Notes: a model not told the origin generated them from the letters alone. Counted from the first letter of the stretch, positions 1 to 11,455 are shown. The stretch is DNA of 64,000 nt from Triatoma infestans (GCA_011037195.1 JAAEAF010001069.1:19664-83663), one strand, 5' to 3'. Numbers and translations: made by a program.

Positions 1-832
<832 letters not shown>

Positions 833-986
833 ACGAAGTGTCTGGCGAGATGATGAACTATAGTGAACTATGTTGAGCTGTCTCTCTGGACTGTCCGTCG
901 CTGTATTTATACAGTTTCTCCCACTCCAATCCGAGAGAGTGCTTGGGTTCGTTTCTTTTCTCTTTACTCTCTTTAGTTGCTGTTGC
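833..986 (-). mobile_element. LTR fragment (start and promoter part) abutting the LysRS copy
   Basis: On the minus strand this starts TGCAACAGCAA and contains ACTCTCTCGG, GGAGTGGGAGA, a TATA box (GTATAAATACAG) and GACAGTCC. It is nearly the same as the start of the complete LTR at 56105-56425. It stops abruptly where LysRS similarity begins, in the same orientation. Only about 155 bp remain of an LTR that is about 320 bp elsewhere. Confidence 0.7.
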
Positions 987-1300
987 ATATCGCATTTCGT
1001 ACTCCAGTATACCCCCATGCGGGGAAGGTGTTATGGATGGCCTACATCTTGCCGTATGATCGGCTTTGTCAGTTGTAGCCACGAATAATAATTCAGCTTC
1101 ATTGTATTAACTAATAATTTTAATTGAACGTTAATGACAGTAATTTTCGTTTTAATAATGACATGGGTGGGTTTTAACCACCGTAATGATGGTATTATTA
1201 AATTGGACTGTGTCTTTATGGCCATTCTTTATTGAACTGCAAGGAGCCGAATGGCTTCTCTGTTAACAGGTCAAGTGTTTTAGATATATATATATTCATG
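987..1300. other. Unassigned spacer
   Basis: No coding or RNA signal recognised. A GC-richer patch at 1010-1080 could be the edge of another old retroelement, but no motif supports this. Confidence 0.4.
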
Positions 1301-1337
1301 TCAGAGACATTTACCGTGATAGCCTGCTTCATTTTGT

Positions 1338-1380
1338 GGTCATCGACCGGTTTCGGGCGTACCCCCATCTTCAGGATGCG
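1338..1380 (-). ncRNA. Hammerhead-ribozyme-like motif, family 1
   Basis: Minus-strand order: CATC, CTGAAGA, T, a weak stem II (GGGGGTACGCCC), GAAA, CCGGTC, GATGA. The core fits CUGANGA plus GAAA, and stem I pairs CATC with GATG. There is one extra base between core and stem II compared with the classical hammerhead. Activity is not implied. Confidence 0.55.
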
Positions 1381-1401
1381 TTTGTCAGACAGTGTGATTA
1401 C

Positions 1402-1443
1402 TCATCCTGTAGATGGGCGAACGCCAGAAACCGGTCGATGACC
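1402..1443 (+). ncRNA. Hammerhead-like motif, family 1, damaged core
   Basis: Plus-strand order: CATC, CTGTAGA, TGGGCGAACGCCA, GAAA, CCGGTC, GATG. The core has U where A6 is expected and stem II has lost its closing pair, so this copy is probably dead. Confidence 0.5.
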
Positions 1444-1480
1444 ACAAAATGAAGCAGGCTATCACGGAAAATGTCTCTGA

Positions 1481-2829
1481 TGCTTTCCAGCTCTGCAGAA
1501 CCAGCCACCACAACATATCATTGTATTCAGTGAAGCTCGAAACAGTATTTCTGCTGAACACTTCATTTCTAAAATTTGATAATCGCAATCCTTTCTCTTA
1601 CAGCATCATACAAAAGCCAAAATATTTCTTTTGTCAAAATCTCTTATTCCTCCATTATTCCCGGATTCGAGGCTAGCAGTGCTGCCCTTCCTAGGAGCCT
1701 TAACAGTTCACTGCCCGGTAATGGAGAGTGCACTGAGAAGATCTTTCATATCGCAGTGCAATAATCCCTATAACAATCTAATCCCTATTTAAGTATTCAT
1801 TTACGCAGCTTGTTTAAACGTTCTGTGCTGCATAAAATCACATTTTTCTGGACAAATAATGCAGTGTCTTAGAGGCAAAGCCTCTCAGCTTCACTTGGGG
1901 GTACCTAGTTATATAATATAAACGGTTTTCGGTGTTATTTTTAAACCAACTTCTTTCTAATTTATTTTTTCTTTCCATTTTATTACTATCGTGAATCAAT
2001 AAATTTTATTAAACATTCTACTGTCTAATTAAATGAATAAATTTTTTCAAGTGTATAATACATAAACTAAATTATAAATACATGATAATATGTCATGAGG
2101 TTGCCACAAAAGTATTGCTTTGGTAAAAAGGTACACCCACAGGTGGTAATAACTTTTATTCAAATAATCTAACCTCCAACTGATTCAGTCACTGCCAACA
2201 AATTTTTTTTTTTTACCCCCTCACTGTTGTGACCTAGTTTTCTGTTCTCTTTCTCACAAACTCTCTTTCAGTTAGTTTTATGAACATTTACTACATGTTC
2301 ATTTTTCCGTTTTGCCTTTTTTTTTTTTCTTTTTTCATTCCATCCGGAAAAAAAATATATGAATGAACCGTGAAATGTAATGCTTCAGTTAAAAAGTAAA
2401 TAAACCTTTACTTTTATGTGTTAAATTTACCCATCGCACATAGATATATTAGTAACTCCTTTTCTTTTCATAAAGGGTTTTTTTTTTTTTTTACTTTCAT
2501 AAAGTTGTAAGAGGTTCATTTTAAAATATATTACTTTTTTTTTTAACGACCTTTTCTTTTGTTTAAATATTTTAAAACCTTTTTCTGCTTTACTAACTTT
2601 CATTTACTGTTGGTGTTGACACTACGAGAGATCGTAACGAATTTTCAAAATTGAGTGGCCAATGAAAATCCATATAACAACGAGATCCCCACCAACGAAA
2701 AATAGTTATCTATCTGGCACGAAATAAAGCGTATTTTTATATATTCGAGTTCAGGTTTTTTCCTCATAACAGTGAAAGATACTTGCAGAATGATATGTTT
2801 CATAAAATCAGAGTTAAAACTTTTTTTTT
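1481..2829. other. AT-rich DNA without a recognised gene
   Basis: Short frames only, with long T tracts at 2204-2215, 2319-2330 and 2477-2493. No protein motif, tRNA or structured repeat recognised. Confidence 0.5.
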
Positions 2830-3009
2830 TTTTATACAAATTTCACGTATCATTGAAAATATAAATAAGGGTATAATAAATATTATTTAAGGCCAAAAAA
2901 AAAAGTCGCAATTCTGATAAACCAATTTTCTTGAAACTTGTAAATTTTTAACAACACATTTAATTCTTATTAATACGTTTTATATAGGTCATAAATAGAA
3001 TCAATACAT
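2830..3009 (+). repeat. TAAGAG-repeat monomer, left half (split by a PLE)
   Basis: Carries the typical monomer phrases: a T-rich tract, TTTTCTTGAAACT, then AACAACACATTTAATTCTTA. The unit resumes after the Penelope-like insertion at 4137. The last 13 bases (2997-3009, AGAATCAATACAT) are the target duplication. Confidence 0.65.
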
Positions 3010-3047
3010 CAGAGACATTTTCCGTGGTAGCCTGCTTCAATTTTGTG

Positions 3048-3089
3048 GTCATCGACCGGTTTCGGGCGTTCGCCCATCTTCAGGATGCG
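3048..3089 (-). ncRNA. Hammerhead-ribozyme-like motif, family 1, best-preserved copy
   Basis: Minus strand: GCATC, CTGAAGA, T, GGGC/GCCC stem II with GAAC loop, GAAA, CCGGTC, GATGAC. All conserved core bases (CUGANGA, GAAA, UC before the cut site) are present. Helix III is CC/GG with no loop, so it would close only in a dimer, as known for minimal PLE and retrozyme hammerheads. The extra U before stem II is the one deviation from the standard fold. Confidence 0.65.
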
Positions 3090-3708
3090 TTTTTCAGACA
3101 GTGTGACAACACAGACTTGCACAGAGCAACTTAGTTTCACACTAACTGAGACATATTTTTAAAATTTGGGTTGTTAAAGGGCAAATTTTTTCTTACAGTG
3201 GTCACAACACGTGGGGGTTTAATCTTTAAACTCTGTTGTTGGAGGGAGACTTACTTTACAAATTAATTAACTAAAATATGAATAATATAAGAAATACACA
3301 AAATAAATTTAAATAAATTAAACAACGATTAAACTAACATTTAAAATTCATTCATTCGTTTAAAATTGAACGATTTTTTATATAATTAAGTTTTTTCCAG
3401 TTCCAAAGAATTAAGAAATTCCAGTCATTCTTTCACTTTTTCACGCAACCCTCACATCCTCGATAGCATGTATTACCTAATTATGTTTTTTTATATAATT
3501 AAGTTTTTTATTATGCATCCCACAAACCATATCACATCATCACTCACATACATCATCCAAATACGCACTTTTTTTTTTATATATATATCTAAACTAGTAA
3601 ATTTAAATAAACTAGTAAATTTATATATACATAGTAGATTTAAAACTAAACCTAAACTTAAAATCTATTTAAGAACTATTTGTTGCGTGTGTAATTGTGT
3701 TTCTGTTG

Positions 3709-4118
3709 CTATTGTGGGAAGAGTGTTCTGAATAATGGTTCACTGGCAAATTTTGTCTGTTCATTTATTAAGTTTTGTGCCTTGCGTTTATATATTTCGA
3801 GTTGTTCTACTATGTCAAGTCGTCGTCCTTTGTGGCCAGAGTGTATTAGCTTCATCGTGGTCGTTATGTCATCGGGTTTGTGTATGTTAGTGTTTAGGTG
3901 ATTGGCATAATTTGAGTCAACTTCGTTGTATTTGTATGATCTGATGTGTTCGGTAAATCGTTCCTTGATTTTTCTGCCGGTCTGCCCCACGTAAATGTTG
4001 TCACAGTCCGGGCATTTCAACTCGTAGATCCCCACTGCTGTCATACACGTCAGTGAGCTCGGTACGAGTGCGGAGTTTTTTGCCTAATTTGTTGTTTGTT
4101 CGGAAGGATGTCTTAATC
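3709..4118 (-). pseudogene. PLE C-terminal GIY-YIG endonuclease (broken)
   Basis: The open frame from 4044 reads GIYELKCPDCDNIYVGQTGR and then KERFTEH. This is the GIY...YVG core of the GIY-YIG nuclease with its CPDC zinc-binding pair, the C-terminal domain of Penelope-like proteins that nicks target DNA. Upstream on the same strand, in another frame, lies the connecting segment of the family (IKTSFRTNNKLGKKL). A frameshift close to 4035 separates the two, so the copy cannot make the full protein. Downstream, HSGHKGRRLDIVEQLEIY and a final LFRTLFPQ match the usual tail. The RT domain is absent through 5' truncation. Confidence 0.88.
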
Positions 4119-4136
4119 AATACATTATAATCATTA

Positions 4137-4500
4137 AGAATCAATACATTATACTGAAATTACACATTGAAGAAAAGCTTAACACTTCCTAGAAGCACTC
4201 TAAAATGAATTTTTCCAGAAAAATCTATCAAATAAAAGTTTAAAAATTAAAAAAAAACAAAGAAGAAGAAAACCGCAAATGAGTGAAAAAAATCATTCCA
4301 AAAATTAGTACTTTTGATTGACCTATTTTATACGAAATCTCGTTTTCGCCTCCAATAATAGTGGCAAAATTTTCAACTCTCTGCGAATTGTAACATTGGA
4401 AATGTTTTATGAGAGGATAGTAATCTGAATGTAATGTAACGTAACGTAACGACACTTTTATTTTAATAGAGTGGGAGAGAATGGAAAACATTTCAATCCC
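4137..4500 (+). repeat. TAAGAG-repeat monomer, right half
   Basis: Continues the unit broken at 3009, with AATACATTATACTGAAAT, AAATGAATTTTTCCAGA and AAATAAAAGTTT phrases shared with monomers at 25430-25530 and 60280. Confidence 0.6.
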
Positions 4501-4828
4501 GAAAGAGTGCCGAACGTTTACGGAGACAGTCGAACCAGTTACCTTAATATTATTGTCATATATGTCAAAATCATGATGTGTTTGAATTAATTATTATTTG
4601 ATCTTGGGATGAGAGGAGTTATCTTTTTATCGTTGTTCTTATCGTTTTATCTAGTTATTACTTTATCGTAACCAATTTAAAATTCAAACTGTTACTATTA
4701 CAAAAAAAAAAAAAGAAGGTAAAAATGACATTCATCAATAACTATAACAAGATTTGTTGACCGTTGATGAATTAAGTTATTAAGAAATTTGATGGCGATC
4801 AGTCAAAAAAAAAAAAAAAAATTTAGTT

Positions 4829-4870
4829 ATGCCGACGTTTCGACAGAGTTTCCTGTCTTTATCAAGGGCT
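4829..4870 (-). ncRNA. Hammerhead-like motif, family 2 (U-A core variant)
   Basis: Minus strand: GCCC, TTGATAA, A, GACAG/CTGTC stem II, GAAA, CGTC, GGC. Compared with CUGANGA, C3 is U and G8 is A, which keeps the 3-8 pair. Stem I can pair GCC with GGC. Confidence 0.5.
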
Positions 4871-5056
4871 ATTATTATATATAAACAATCGTAAAGATGT
4901 GGAATAAGAATTTAGAACATACACATTTTGTTACATCGCAAAAAAATAAAAAGAAAGGAAATAAAAATTTTTACTAGTGTCTTGTTTTAAATCATCTACA
5001 AAAAAATCATTGTTCTAAATTCTTATTCCACATCTTCACGATTGTTTATATATTAA

Positions 5057-5098
5057 AGCATTGATAAAGACAGGGAAACTCTGTCGAAACGTCGGTAT
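5057..5098 (+). ncRNA. Hammerhead-like motif, family 2 (U-A core variant), right arm
   Basis: Plus strand: AGCA, TTGATAA, A, GACAG/CTGTC, GAAA, CGTC, GGTATAA. Same core variant as its partner arm; stem I is weakened by GCA instead of GCC. Confidence 0.45.
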
Positions 5099-5189
5099 AA
5101 TTCAATGTTTTTTTTTTCTTGACCGATCCTCACCAAATTTCTTCATATCTTAATTCACCAATAAATGTTGCTAGGATGTATATTATGTA

Positions 5190-6153
5190 TATTTTTATTT
5201 ATTTATTATAAACACTACATTGAAGCCTAATAGGCTTATTGCAGGGAGTTGGGTAAAATAAAGTGATTACATGAACAAAAATTAGAATTAATACATCGGT
5301 AGCTAAAAGCTGACTAACAAAGAAAACAAAAACAAACAAAAAAACAAAATATATATATAAGTGTTTTACTTATAAGAACTTATATGAACTATACATCACA
5401 AACTTCTCTGCCAAGTCTATCAATTCCTTTTATTCTCCTTTCAAAATTATTATTTATTTTATTTTATTTTTTTCCTTTTCTCCCCATTATTATATCTATT
5501 TCTCACCTATGTATCATCACATATCTATATACAAAATAAACATAAACCAAAAATCAAACTGTAATGAGATTAACTGCAAATAAAAATAAAAACAACAAAA
5601 TAGAATTCAAAACGTAAAAAGAAAAATTCACTGCTCAATACAAATTACCTAACAAGTTATACACAAACAAAGCTAAATTCACAATTCAAAGTTAAAATTG
5701 ATCAATTCATACATAATTTCAATTTCCTCAAGTTGAGATTGTTTAAGATATAAAAGTAGACATGATCTAATTTTTCAACAGAAACTATGTCTAATATGTT
5801 AATAATGTTCTTATGATCATCCAAGTTCTTTATATATCTGCTTAAATACGTTGATCTAACTTTAGAGTACAAAGGACAATTTAATAAAAAATGAGCAACA
5901 TCCTCTTTACATTCTTGGGAACAACACAGACAACGTTCTTTACTAAAAACAAATTTTTTACCTTTAATATATAATCTGGTATGATGTTTGGAAGCCAGAC
6001 GTAACTGACAGACTGATCTGATTTTATTGATATGAGAATTATATAAAATAAATTGACTGTGAGGATTAAAGGGACAGATATTTCTATAGTATATATTATA
6101 ACCGGAATTAATTACTTTGTCAATGTCCTTACTAATCAGATTATTGCTGAATT
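5190..6153 (-). mobile_element. Non-LTR retrotransposon 3' fragment (copy 1 of a repeated pair)
   Basis: About 950 bp that recurs at 46930-48050 with high similarity in the same orientation. On the minus strand it holds the C-terminal zinc-knuckle region of a non-LTR RT protein (CC...ED.AHFLL.C layout), here degraded by small changes, followed by a 3' UTR and a T-rich (TTTA) tail on the plus-strand left side. It lacks about 100 bp of 5' sequence present in the second copy; similarity ends at TTGCTGAAT. Confidence 0.8.
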
Positions 6154-7190
6154 GCTTATTTTGAAAACCTTATAACGGAAAGTTAATTTAATTATATAAC
6201 TATGTTAATTTTTATTTATTTTAGTAATATCAGACATGGGGCTTAAATTTGTCTAATTAAAAACTGCCAAAACTTCGTTTACTTCTTCTCTATGACCTAC
6301 GTCTTCTTCTATCTAATGTAATATTAATAAGGATTAAAGGGTTGTTAAGATTCCGAGTTTCAAGAAAACTGGTTTATCACAATTGCGACTTTTTTTTTTG
6401 CCTCATATAATATTTATTATACATTTATCGTCTTCAAAAAAATTGTTCTTCTCTAGAGAATAATGTACTGCTTAATTCATTGAATTATTTGGAAAAAAAA
6501 AGGAGGATTTTATTGGACTCTAAAGCGAAGCTCCCGGATTCCAGTAGCTACTCTTAGATTTCCTCTTCCTAGAAGCCTCAACAATTCCTAGATGAGTGTT
6601 GTACGTAATGAAAGAACACTTACTCGATGGTCGAGAATGATCTGAGCGTCATAGATTTTTTTTCAAGACACATTACTCCTATACCTCCCCTCTAAATTAA
6701 ATAAAATTAAAACTAGTTAAAAATCTGGTTTGGAACTCTCACACGACTTTCTACTTACTGCACTTTACAATAGTTATGATTGTCTATTTTATTTCAAACT
6801 ATGAATTTTTACTAAAATTATTACTTGGATAAAATATTGCATAGGTAAGAAAGCCGTAACTATAATAATGACCCTTGTGAGGAAGCTAGTTTCTCTAGAA
6901 ATACCTAAAATCTATTCTTAGGTTCATACAAAAAAAATTATGAGTTCCTGAAAATATAATTTAAAGAATCCCATTGTTGTCTTTATAAAGAAAAATCGCA
7001 GAAAATTGGGAAAAATAAATTTTCAGTAAATTTGCACAACCGATTTTTATTAAATTTTGTAAATTCGGCAACGCATTTAATTGCTATAAATATTATACAG
7101 TATACTAATGCACACTCACCAGAACAGTGTATATACACACACACACATATTACATCTTCTACAAAGGCACAACACTACACAAATTAGAGT
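6154..7190. other. AT-rich DNA with TAAGAG-repeat remnants
   Basis: At 6340-6440 the monomer runs on the minus strand. At 6700-6790 CTCACACGACTTTCT marks the front of a plus-strand unit, and 6950-7090 holds further monomer phrases. An (AC)n run sits at 7137-7147. No gene recognised. Confidence 0.5.
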
Positions 7191-7203
7191 TACCGTCCCT
7201 AAT

Positions 7204-8073
7204 AAATAGAGTTAAACCGGAGGTACTCATCGAGAGGCCTCTTGGAAGATACTCCACGGTGTTCCAGGCTGAAGTCTATGCTATCAAGATCTGCGCTGAG
7301 GAGAACCTGCGTATGGACTCTAGGAATAGGGAGATATGCATCTTCTCGGACAGCCAGGCTGCACTGAAGGCACTTAGGGCATTCAGAATCACTTCTTCCC
7401 TAGTTAGGGAGTGTAGAAACTCTCTGGAAGCGTTGTCCCGGCACAACAGAGTGCGGCTAGTATGGGTGCCGGGACACAAGGGGATTAAAGGCAATGAACT
7501 AGCCGACCAACTGGCCAGGAATGGTGCGAGTACTCCTTTCTGTGGGCCAGAACCTGTTCTGGGAATAGCCAAAAGTATGGCGAGGGCTTCTCTGAGAGAA
7601 TGGACTCGGAGAGAACATAATCGTCACTGGAGGCTAAGTACTGGAGCAAAACACGGCAAAATAGTTATGCCAGAGCTGTGTGGAAGAAGAACCAGAGAGA
7701 CCCTGGGTTTAAGCAGGTATCAGATTTCTCTGATAACGGGCCTGTCTACTGGGCATGGCAGGTTCAAAATAACATCTGCACAAGGTAGGGTTGGTGGATG
7801 TAGAGCCCTTGTGCAGATTGTGTCAGGAGGAGGAAGAGACGGCCTCTCCCTGTTGTTTGATTGCGTTGCAATCGGCAGACTGAGGTACGAGATCTTCGGC
7901 ACGTTGAGACCGGAGGAAATCGTACCCCAGGAAGGACTGGTGGGGAAGGTTTTGGATCTCATGAAGAGGGGGGCTTCCACTACTAGGTATTGAGGGGTTG
8001 GCACAATAAACCTCAACGGGTAGGCTGCAGTCCCTGGGTCTGAGTCCCCCCCCTGCATCAATCTAATCTAATC
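7204..8073 (+). mobile_element. 5'-truncated non-LTR retrotransposon with RNase H end and 13-bp target duplication
   Basis: The insertion is bounded by TACCGTCCCTAAT at 7191-7203 and 8074-8086. It holds an RNase H domain, a C-terminal region, a short 3' UTR (from 7994) and a tail of ATCTA repeats instead of poly(A). Such simple tails are usual in I- and R1-related lineages. Everything upstream of RNase H is lost. Confidence 0.92.
7210..7993 (+). pseudogene. RNase H and C-terminal part of a non-LTR ORF2
   Basis: Translation from about 7210 shows the RNase H fold in order: AEVYAIKICAEE (the Glu of the catalytic set), IFSDSQAALKAL (catalytic Asp in SDSQ), VRLVWVPGHKGIKGNELAD (the conserved PGH...GNE.AD block). 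The domain removes RNA from the RNA/DNA hybrid during retrotransposition. The first catalytic Asp (the DGS block) lies upstream of the truncation point. After GHGRFKI the frame slips near 7780. The alternative frame gives a C-terminal zinc knuckle (CRLCQEEEET), so the copy is frameshifted. An upstream start codon at 7127 lies in flanking DNA and is not a real start. Confidence 0.88.
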
Positions 8074-8089
8074 TACCGTCCCTAATTTT

Positions 8090-9240
8090 AGGCCTATAGT
8101 CCAGGGGGTAAACACCTGAAATCCTAGACCCTCTAAAGTAGCGGAGGTTGAGCATAGGGTTGACAGCCCTTTCTCGTAAAAAAAAAGTGCATTTTTAAGA
8201 ATCCGAATGTAAGCATGATTCCGATAATCAAAAAGCTACGATCTGGGCAAGGAGATGGAAATTTCTTATGGTTAGCGACTTGGAATGTTCGAAGGTTAGG
8301 AAGATCAAATACATTATTAAGCCTGAAGAATGTGCGTACGGTATTGCGATAGCAGCACTTCTGGAAATTAGATGGGCGAATGAAGGAACATTTGGGCAAG
8401 AAATTACACAGTTTTCCAAGGTGCTAGTAACAAAGCACAATTTGGTACAAGATTTGTTGTGAACAACAAAGTTGAATGCAGGATATTAGATTTTGATGAT
8501 ATTAATGAGAGAATAAACTGAATTACACAAAAACCAAGTATATATATTGTCCTCAAGATTTCATAATCCTATATGTCGGTTTCAATGTGTACAGGATTAG
8601 TGGCACATCGTTTGAAAATGTCAAAACTTTTAAGTCACCTAGGCGCCATATTTACACAACAACGAAATATTAAAAGCGAAATTAAAGAAAGATTAGCTGC
8701 GGGAAATTGATGCTGTTTCGCATGAATTAAAATTCTGAAATCCCGTTTGATCTCTCAAAAAGAGAAAATTAGTATTTATACTCGTAAAACTGTTATCCGC
8801 CCTGTAGTCATGTATGCTTGGGGAACATGGATTATTAACATAGAATGAAATGAGCATGCTGAGTGTTTGGGAGAGAAAAATCCTGAGTACAATATTCGGT
8901 CCCAAATACGAAAACGGGGTTTGGAAGATAAGAAAAAATTCTGAGATTAGTGCATTGGATGCTGCTCCAGACTTAGTAGCAGAAATAAAAAGAAAAATGT
9001 TAGACTGCCTAGGTCATGTCGAGAGAAGGGACGAAAGCTGGAGTGTAAGGAAATTATATGAAAGTCAGCCGGAAGGTAGAAGAGAGATCGGGGGTCCGAG
9101 AAAAAGGTGGATCGATGAAATAGAAAAGAACTTGAGAAAGCATGGAGTAAGAAGATGGAGATTAAAAGCTAATGATACAACTGATTAGGGCAAAATTGCT
9201 CAGGAAGCCAGGGCCCTGCAAGGGCTGTAGCGCTAAAAAG
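8090..9240 (+). mobile_element. RTE-like non-LTR element, internally deleted copy
   Basis: A 5' leader is followed by the start of the AP endonuclease at about 8272 (ATWNVRRLGR) and EIRWANEGTFG near 8365. After a gap come the post-RT segments EIKERLAAGN, RPVVMYAWGTW and the C-terminal block from 8850. The RT palm is missing. The end (AQEARALQGL then TAG, followed by CGCTAAAAAGG) matches the end of the longer copy at 16070. Stops and frame changes show it is dead. Confidence 0.82.
8850..9228 (+). pseudogene. C-terminal region of an RTE-like ORF
   Basis: Reads WERKILSTIFGPKYENGVWKI, then LDCLGHVERRDESW, GGPRKRWIDEIEKNLRK and, after a stop at 9186, AQEARALQGL. This is the usual RTE-like tail (FGP...W.IR.N.E, GH..R.D, GRP..RW.D, EAKA..GL). 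Equivalent segments lie at 18080-18440 and 45965-46210. Confidence 0.85.
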
Positions 9241-9889
9241 GAAAAACAATATTATACAGGCAATAGAATATTATAATTTACTGAAATGAGTGATTAGATT
9301 TAGTGGAATGGCTAACTTACTCTTTCATAAGAATCTAAATTATTAAGTGTCCTAAATGAATTATGTAGTCCATTATTACTCATAATTATAGAATTAAACC
9401 ATAGAATTAAGAAGGTTTCCATACAATTGTAAAAAAAAACTTAATATTTGCATTTCTGTAGTCCTGAAGATGATAAAAAAAATACATCGCCGAACATTGA
9501 CAAACTAAGTATTTTCCTTCTCCAATGACCAAACCTAAGAATTAATTTTAATTTTGACCTTATCAGTTTTCTTTTTAAAAGCAGTTTATATTCTAATAAC
9601 CACAAATTTCCGGGTCAATTTTGTTTCATTCATAAGTCAACATTGAAGCCGTTATTCAAAAAATAGTAACTAAAATTAAATAAGCAATAACATAAATATA
9701 TATATTATTCTTCATTTGGATTATTTTGATGTTTATTATAGATTTAGTGCCAAAATTTTTAACATATATATAATGATCATGTAAGTAGGTCAATGAGCCC
9801 CCCCTACACCATTCCCAACATTTTTACTAATCCTCAGTTTGGTTAACATGAAAAACAGATTTTATTCCCTTCAATTAAATATTAATATA
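9241..9889. other. AT-rich DNA, no gene recognised
   Basis: Only short frames and no motif seen. Confidence 0.5.
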
Positions 9890-10050
9890 AATATATAAAA
9901 TGTTTCTGCGATGTAACAAATTTTTAAACATTCTTTCTCCACATCTTCACGACTTTCTTTTTATTAAAGCGTCGATAAAGACAGGAAACTATCGAACCGA
10001 TGGCATAATTGAATGTTTTTTCTTGACCGATCATCACCAAATTTCTTCAT
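9890..10050 (+). repeat. Single PLE terminus, family 2, degraded
   Basis: Shares CACATCTTCACG, TTGACCGATCATCACC and AAATTTCTTCAT with the right arm at 5011-5162. The hammerhead-like region (TCGATAA, GACAGG, ATCGAACCGATGG) is decayed. Confidence 0.6.
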
Positions 10051-10065
10051 AACATAATTAGTATA

Positions 10066-10079
10066 AAAATAATAATAAC

Positions 10080-10149
<70 letters not shown>
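10066..10149. repeat. (AAT)n microsatellite
   Basis: Almost pure AAT for about 80 bp. The long Ile run read on the other strand is not a protein. Confidence 0.95.
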
Positions 10150-10863
10150 TCAACATTTAACTGTTCGCTGCTTTTTTCATTAATTTTTTTAAACGTTTTT
10201 TTTTTAAGCGCTACCATCAGCAAAACACACGGAACGCTTGAAAAATAATAGTACAAAGCATAAGTATGAAAAAAGTTGGAAATAACTGAAATAAACTGAC
10301 ACACGTATTCGCTGTTTTCAAACTGCAAGCCCCTTCTCAAACATGAACTTTCGATAAAAACTCATATTAGAAAATTTGACACCATCACAATAATTCTAAT
10401 TTTTCACAGAGTAAGAAAAAGTTCAATTATAATGATATAAATAATCCATATATTTATGTATAACTGCTAACCATCTTCACCGGGTTTCCTCAAAGAGCAT
10501 TGTAAACTTACGGGGTTTCTGAAGAAGCCGGGCCTAGAAGAACACGATAGCATTTTCCAGATTCTGGGAGGGGGAAGGGGGAGACTCCAATAGACCACCT
10601 AACGAACTGCGACGCTATCATCCAGTGAAGATTTGGAAGCGCGGGTAATTACCATATGTTGAGGGAAGATATACGTTCCTTAGATCGTTCTCAGATACTA
10701 AGATTTCAAAGAGATCTTGATCTGGAAGCTGCTGTAGAATGAATGGCCTTATCCCTGGCACCAGTTGAGGTGCACATTAGACCTCTTTAGTCGCAGCGCC
10801 TTCTGGAATAAAAAAAAGAATATCTAGATCTACGGAGCCTATGGACCTGCAATATAATTGCTA
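10150..10863. other. Unassigned region with a GC-richer block
   Basis: 10470-10830 is richer in GC than its surroundings (GGGAGGGGGAAGGGGGAGA near 10565) and ends with an A-rich run at 10805-10818, like an old retroelement 3' end. No domain could be read. Confidence 0.4.
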
Positions 10864-11047
10864 TCAGAGTCATTTGCCGTGATAGCCTGCTTCTTTTTAC
10901 ACTCAACTGAGTGAATGAACTGTATTTGCTCTGTGCAAGTCTATGTTATTACACTGTTTTGCCAATAACAACCTGGCGATGGCGAATACACGAAACCGGT
11001 CGATGACCACATAAAGAAGCAGGCTATTACGGAAAATGTCTCTGATG
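10864..11047. repeat. PLE terminus, family 1, with short inverted partner
   Basis: Left arm (10864-10893, TGATAGCCTGCTTCTTT) mirrors the right arm at 11011-11047 (AAAGAAGCAGGCTATTACGG). The right side carries a decayed hammerhead-like core (CTGGCGA, CGAAACCGGTC, GATGACC) at 10970-11008. Confidence 0.7.
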
Positions 11048-11104
11048 CTTTCCAGCTATACGGAACCAACCACAACAATAATTGTTATCATTTGATATTT
11101 TTTG

Positions 11105-11455
11105 TATAATGGATGTAAGAAGGAGAGAGAGAATTATAGAGAATGGGTTTTAAGATGAAATAAACTAGAATATATGCTGAACACTGTATAATGAAATGAA
11201 TTCATAAACTGCAAGGACTGTACAAGTATTTAGAAGTTAGGTAGCCAGAGATATAGACTAAGTGATGAGAATGATAGTAGAAGGTTGCTGACTGCTTGTT
11301 GATTCGTCTTAAACTGTTTTAAAACTTGCTTATAGGGCTAGCTCGGCTGTATATTTATATACAGAGTCTCAACTCTAGTCTGCCCTAAGTAACGAGTAAA
11401 GTAGATTGTCAATTTTGTGTTTTCTCTCACTACTGATAGTATAATTGAACAATAT
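11105..11455 (-). mobile_element. LTR (TGTAATAG family), minus orientation
   Basis: Ends with the shared 3' terminus CCATTATA (read on minus at 11112-11105). It contains the promoter module GCAGACTAGAGT, then TCTGTATATAAATATACAGC, then TAGCCCTA and CAGTCAGCAACC. No flanking duplication could be established. Confidence 0.7.

Larger units (their letters stand above)
1301..1480. repeat. PLE terminal repeats, tail-to-tail inverted pair (family 1)
   Basis: The left arm (1301-1380) and right arm (1401-1480) are inverted copies of one Penelope-like terminus, sharing AGAGACATTT, GCCTGCTTCATTTTGTGGTC and CGACCGG with their complements. The spacer is about 20 bp. Each arm carries a hammerhead-like motif, listed separately. 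The same terminus occurs at 3010, 10864, 31553 and 63150. Confidence 0.8.
3010..4136 (-). mobile_element. 5'-truncated Penelope-like element with 13-bp target duplication
   Basis: The insertion lies between AGAATCAATACAT at 2997-3009 and again at 4137-4149. It runs on the minus strand: a GIY-YIG endonuclease remnant at 4118-3709, a long AT-rich 3' region, then a terminus with a hammerhead-like motif at 3048-3089. A partial extra copy of the target (4115-4125, AATCAATACAT) follows the 5' end, as PLE insertions often show. The reverse transcriptase is missing, so this is a 5' truncation. PLEs are retroelements whose RT is related to telomerase. Confidence 0.88.
4766..5162. repeat. PLE terminal repeats, tail-to-tail inverted pair (family 2)
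   Basis: Left arm 4766-4920 and right arm 5011-5162 are inverted copies about 150 bp long. They share GAATTTAGAACA, GATGTGGAATAAG, AACAATCGT, CGACGTTTCGACAGAG and AAATTTGATGG with their complements. The 90-bp spacer is AT-rich. A further single copy lies at 9890-10050. Confidence 0.82.

Noticed and set aside
7127..7203. Use of the ATG at 7127 as the start of the RNase H protein
   Set aside because: It lies outside the retrotransposon, upstream of the 13-bp target duplication.
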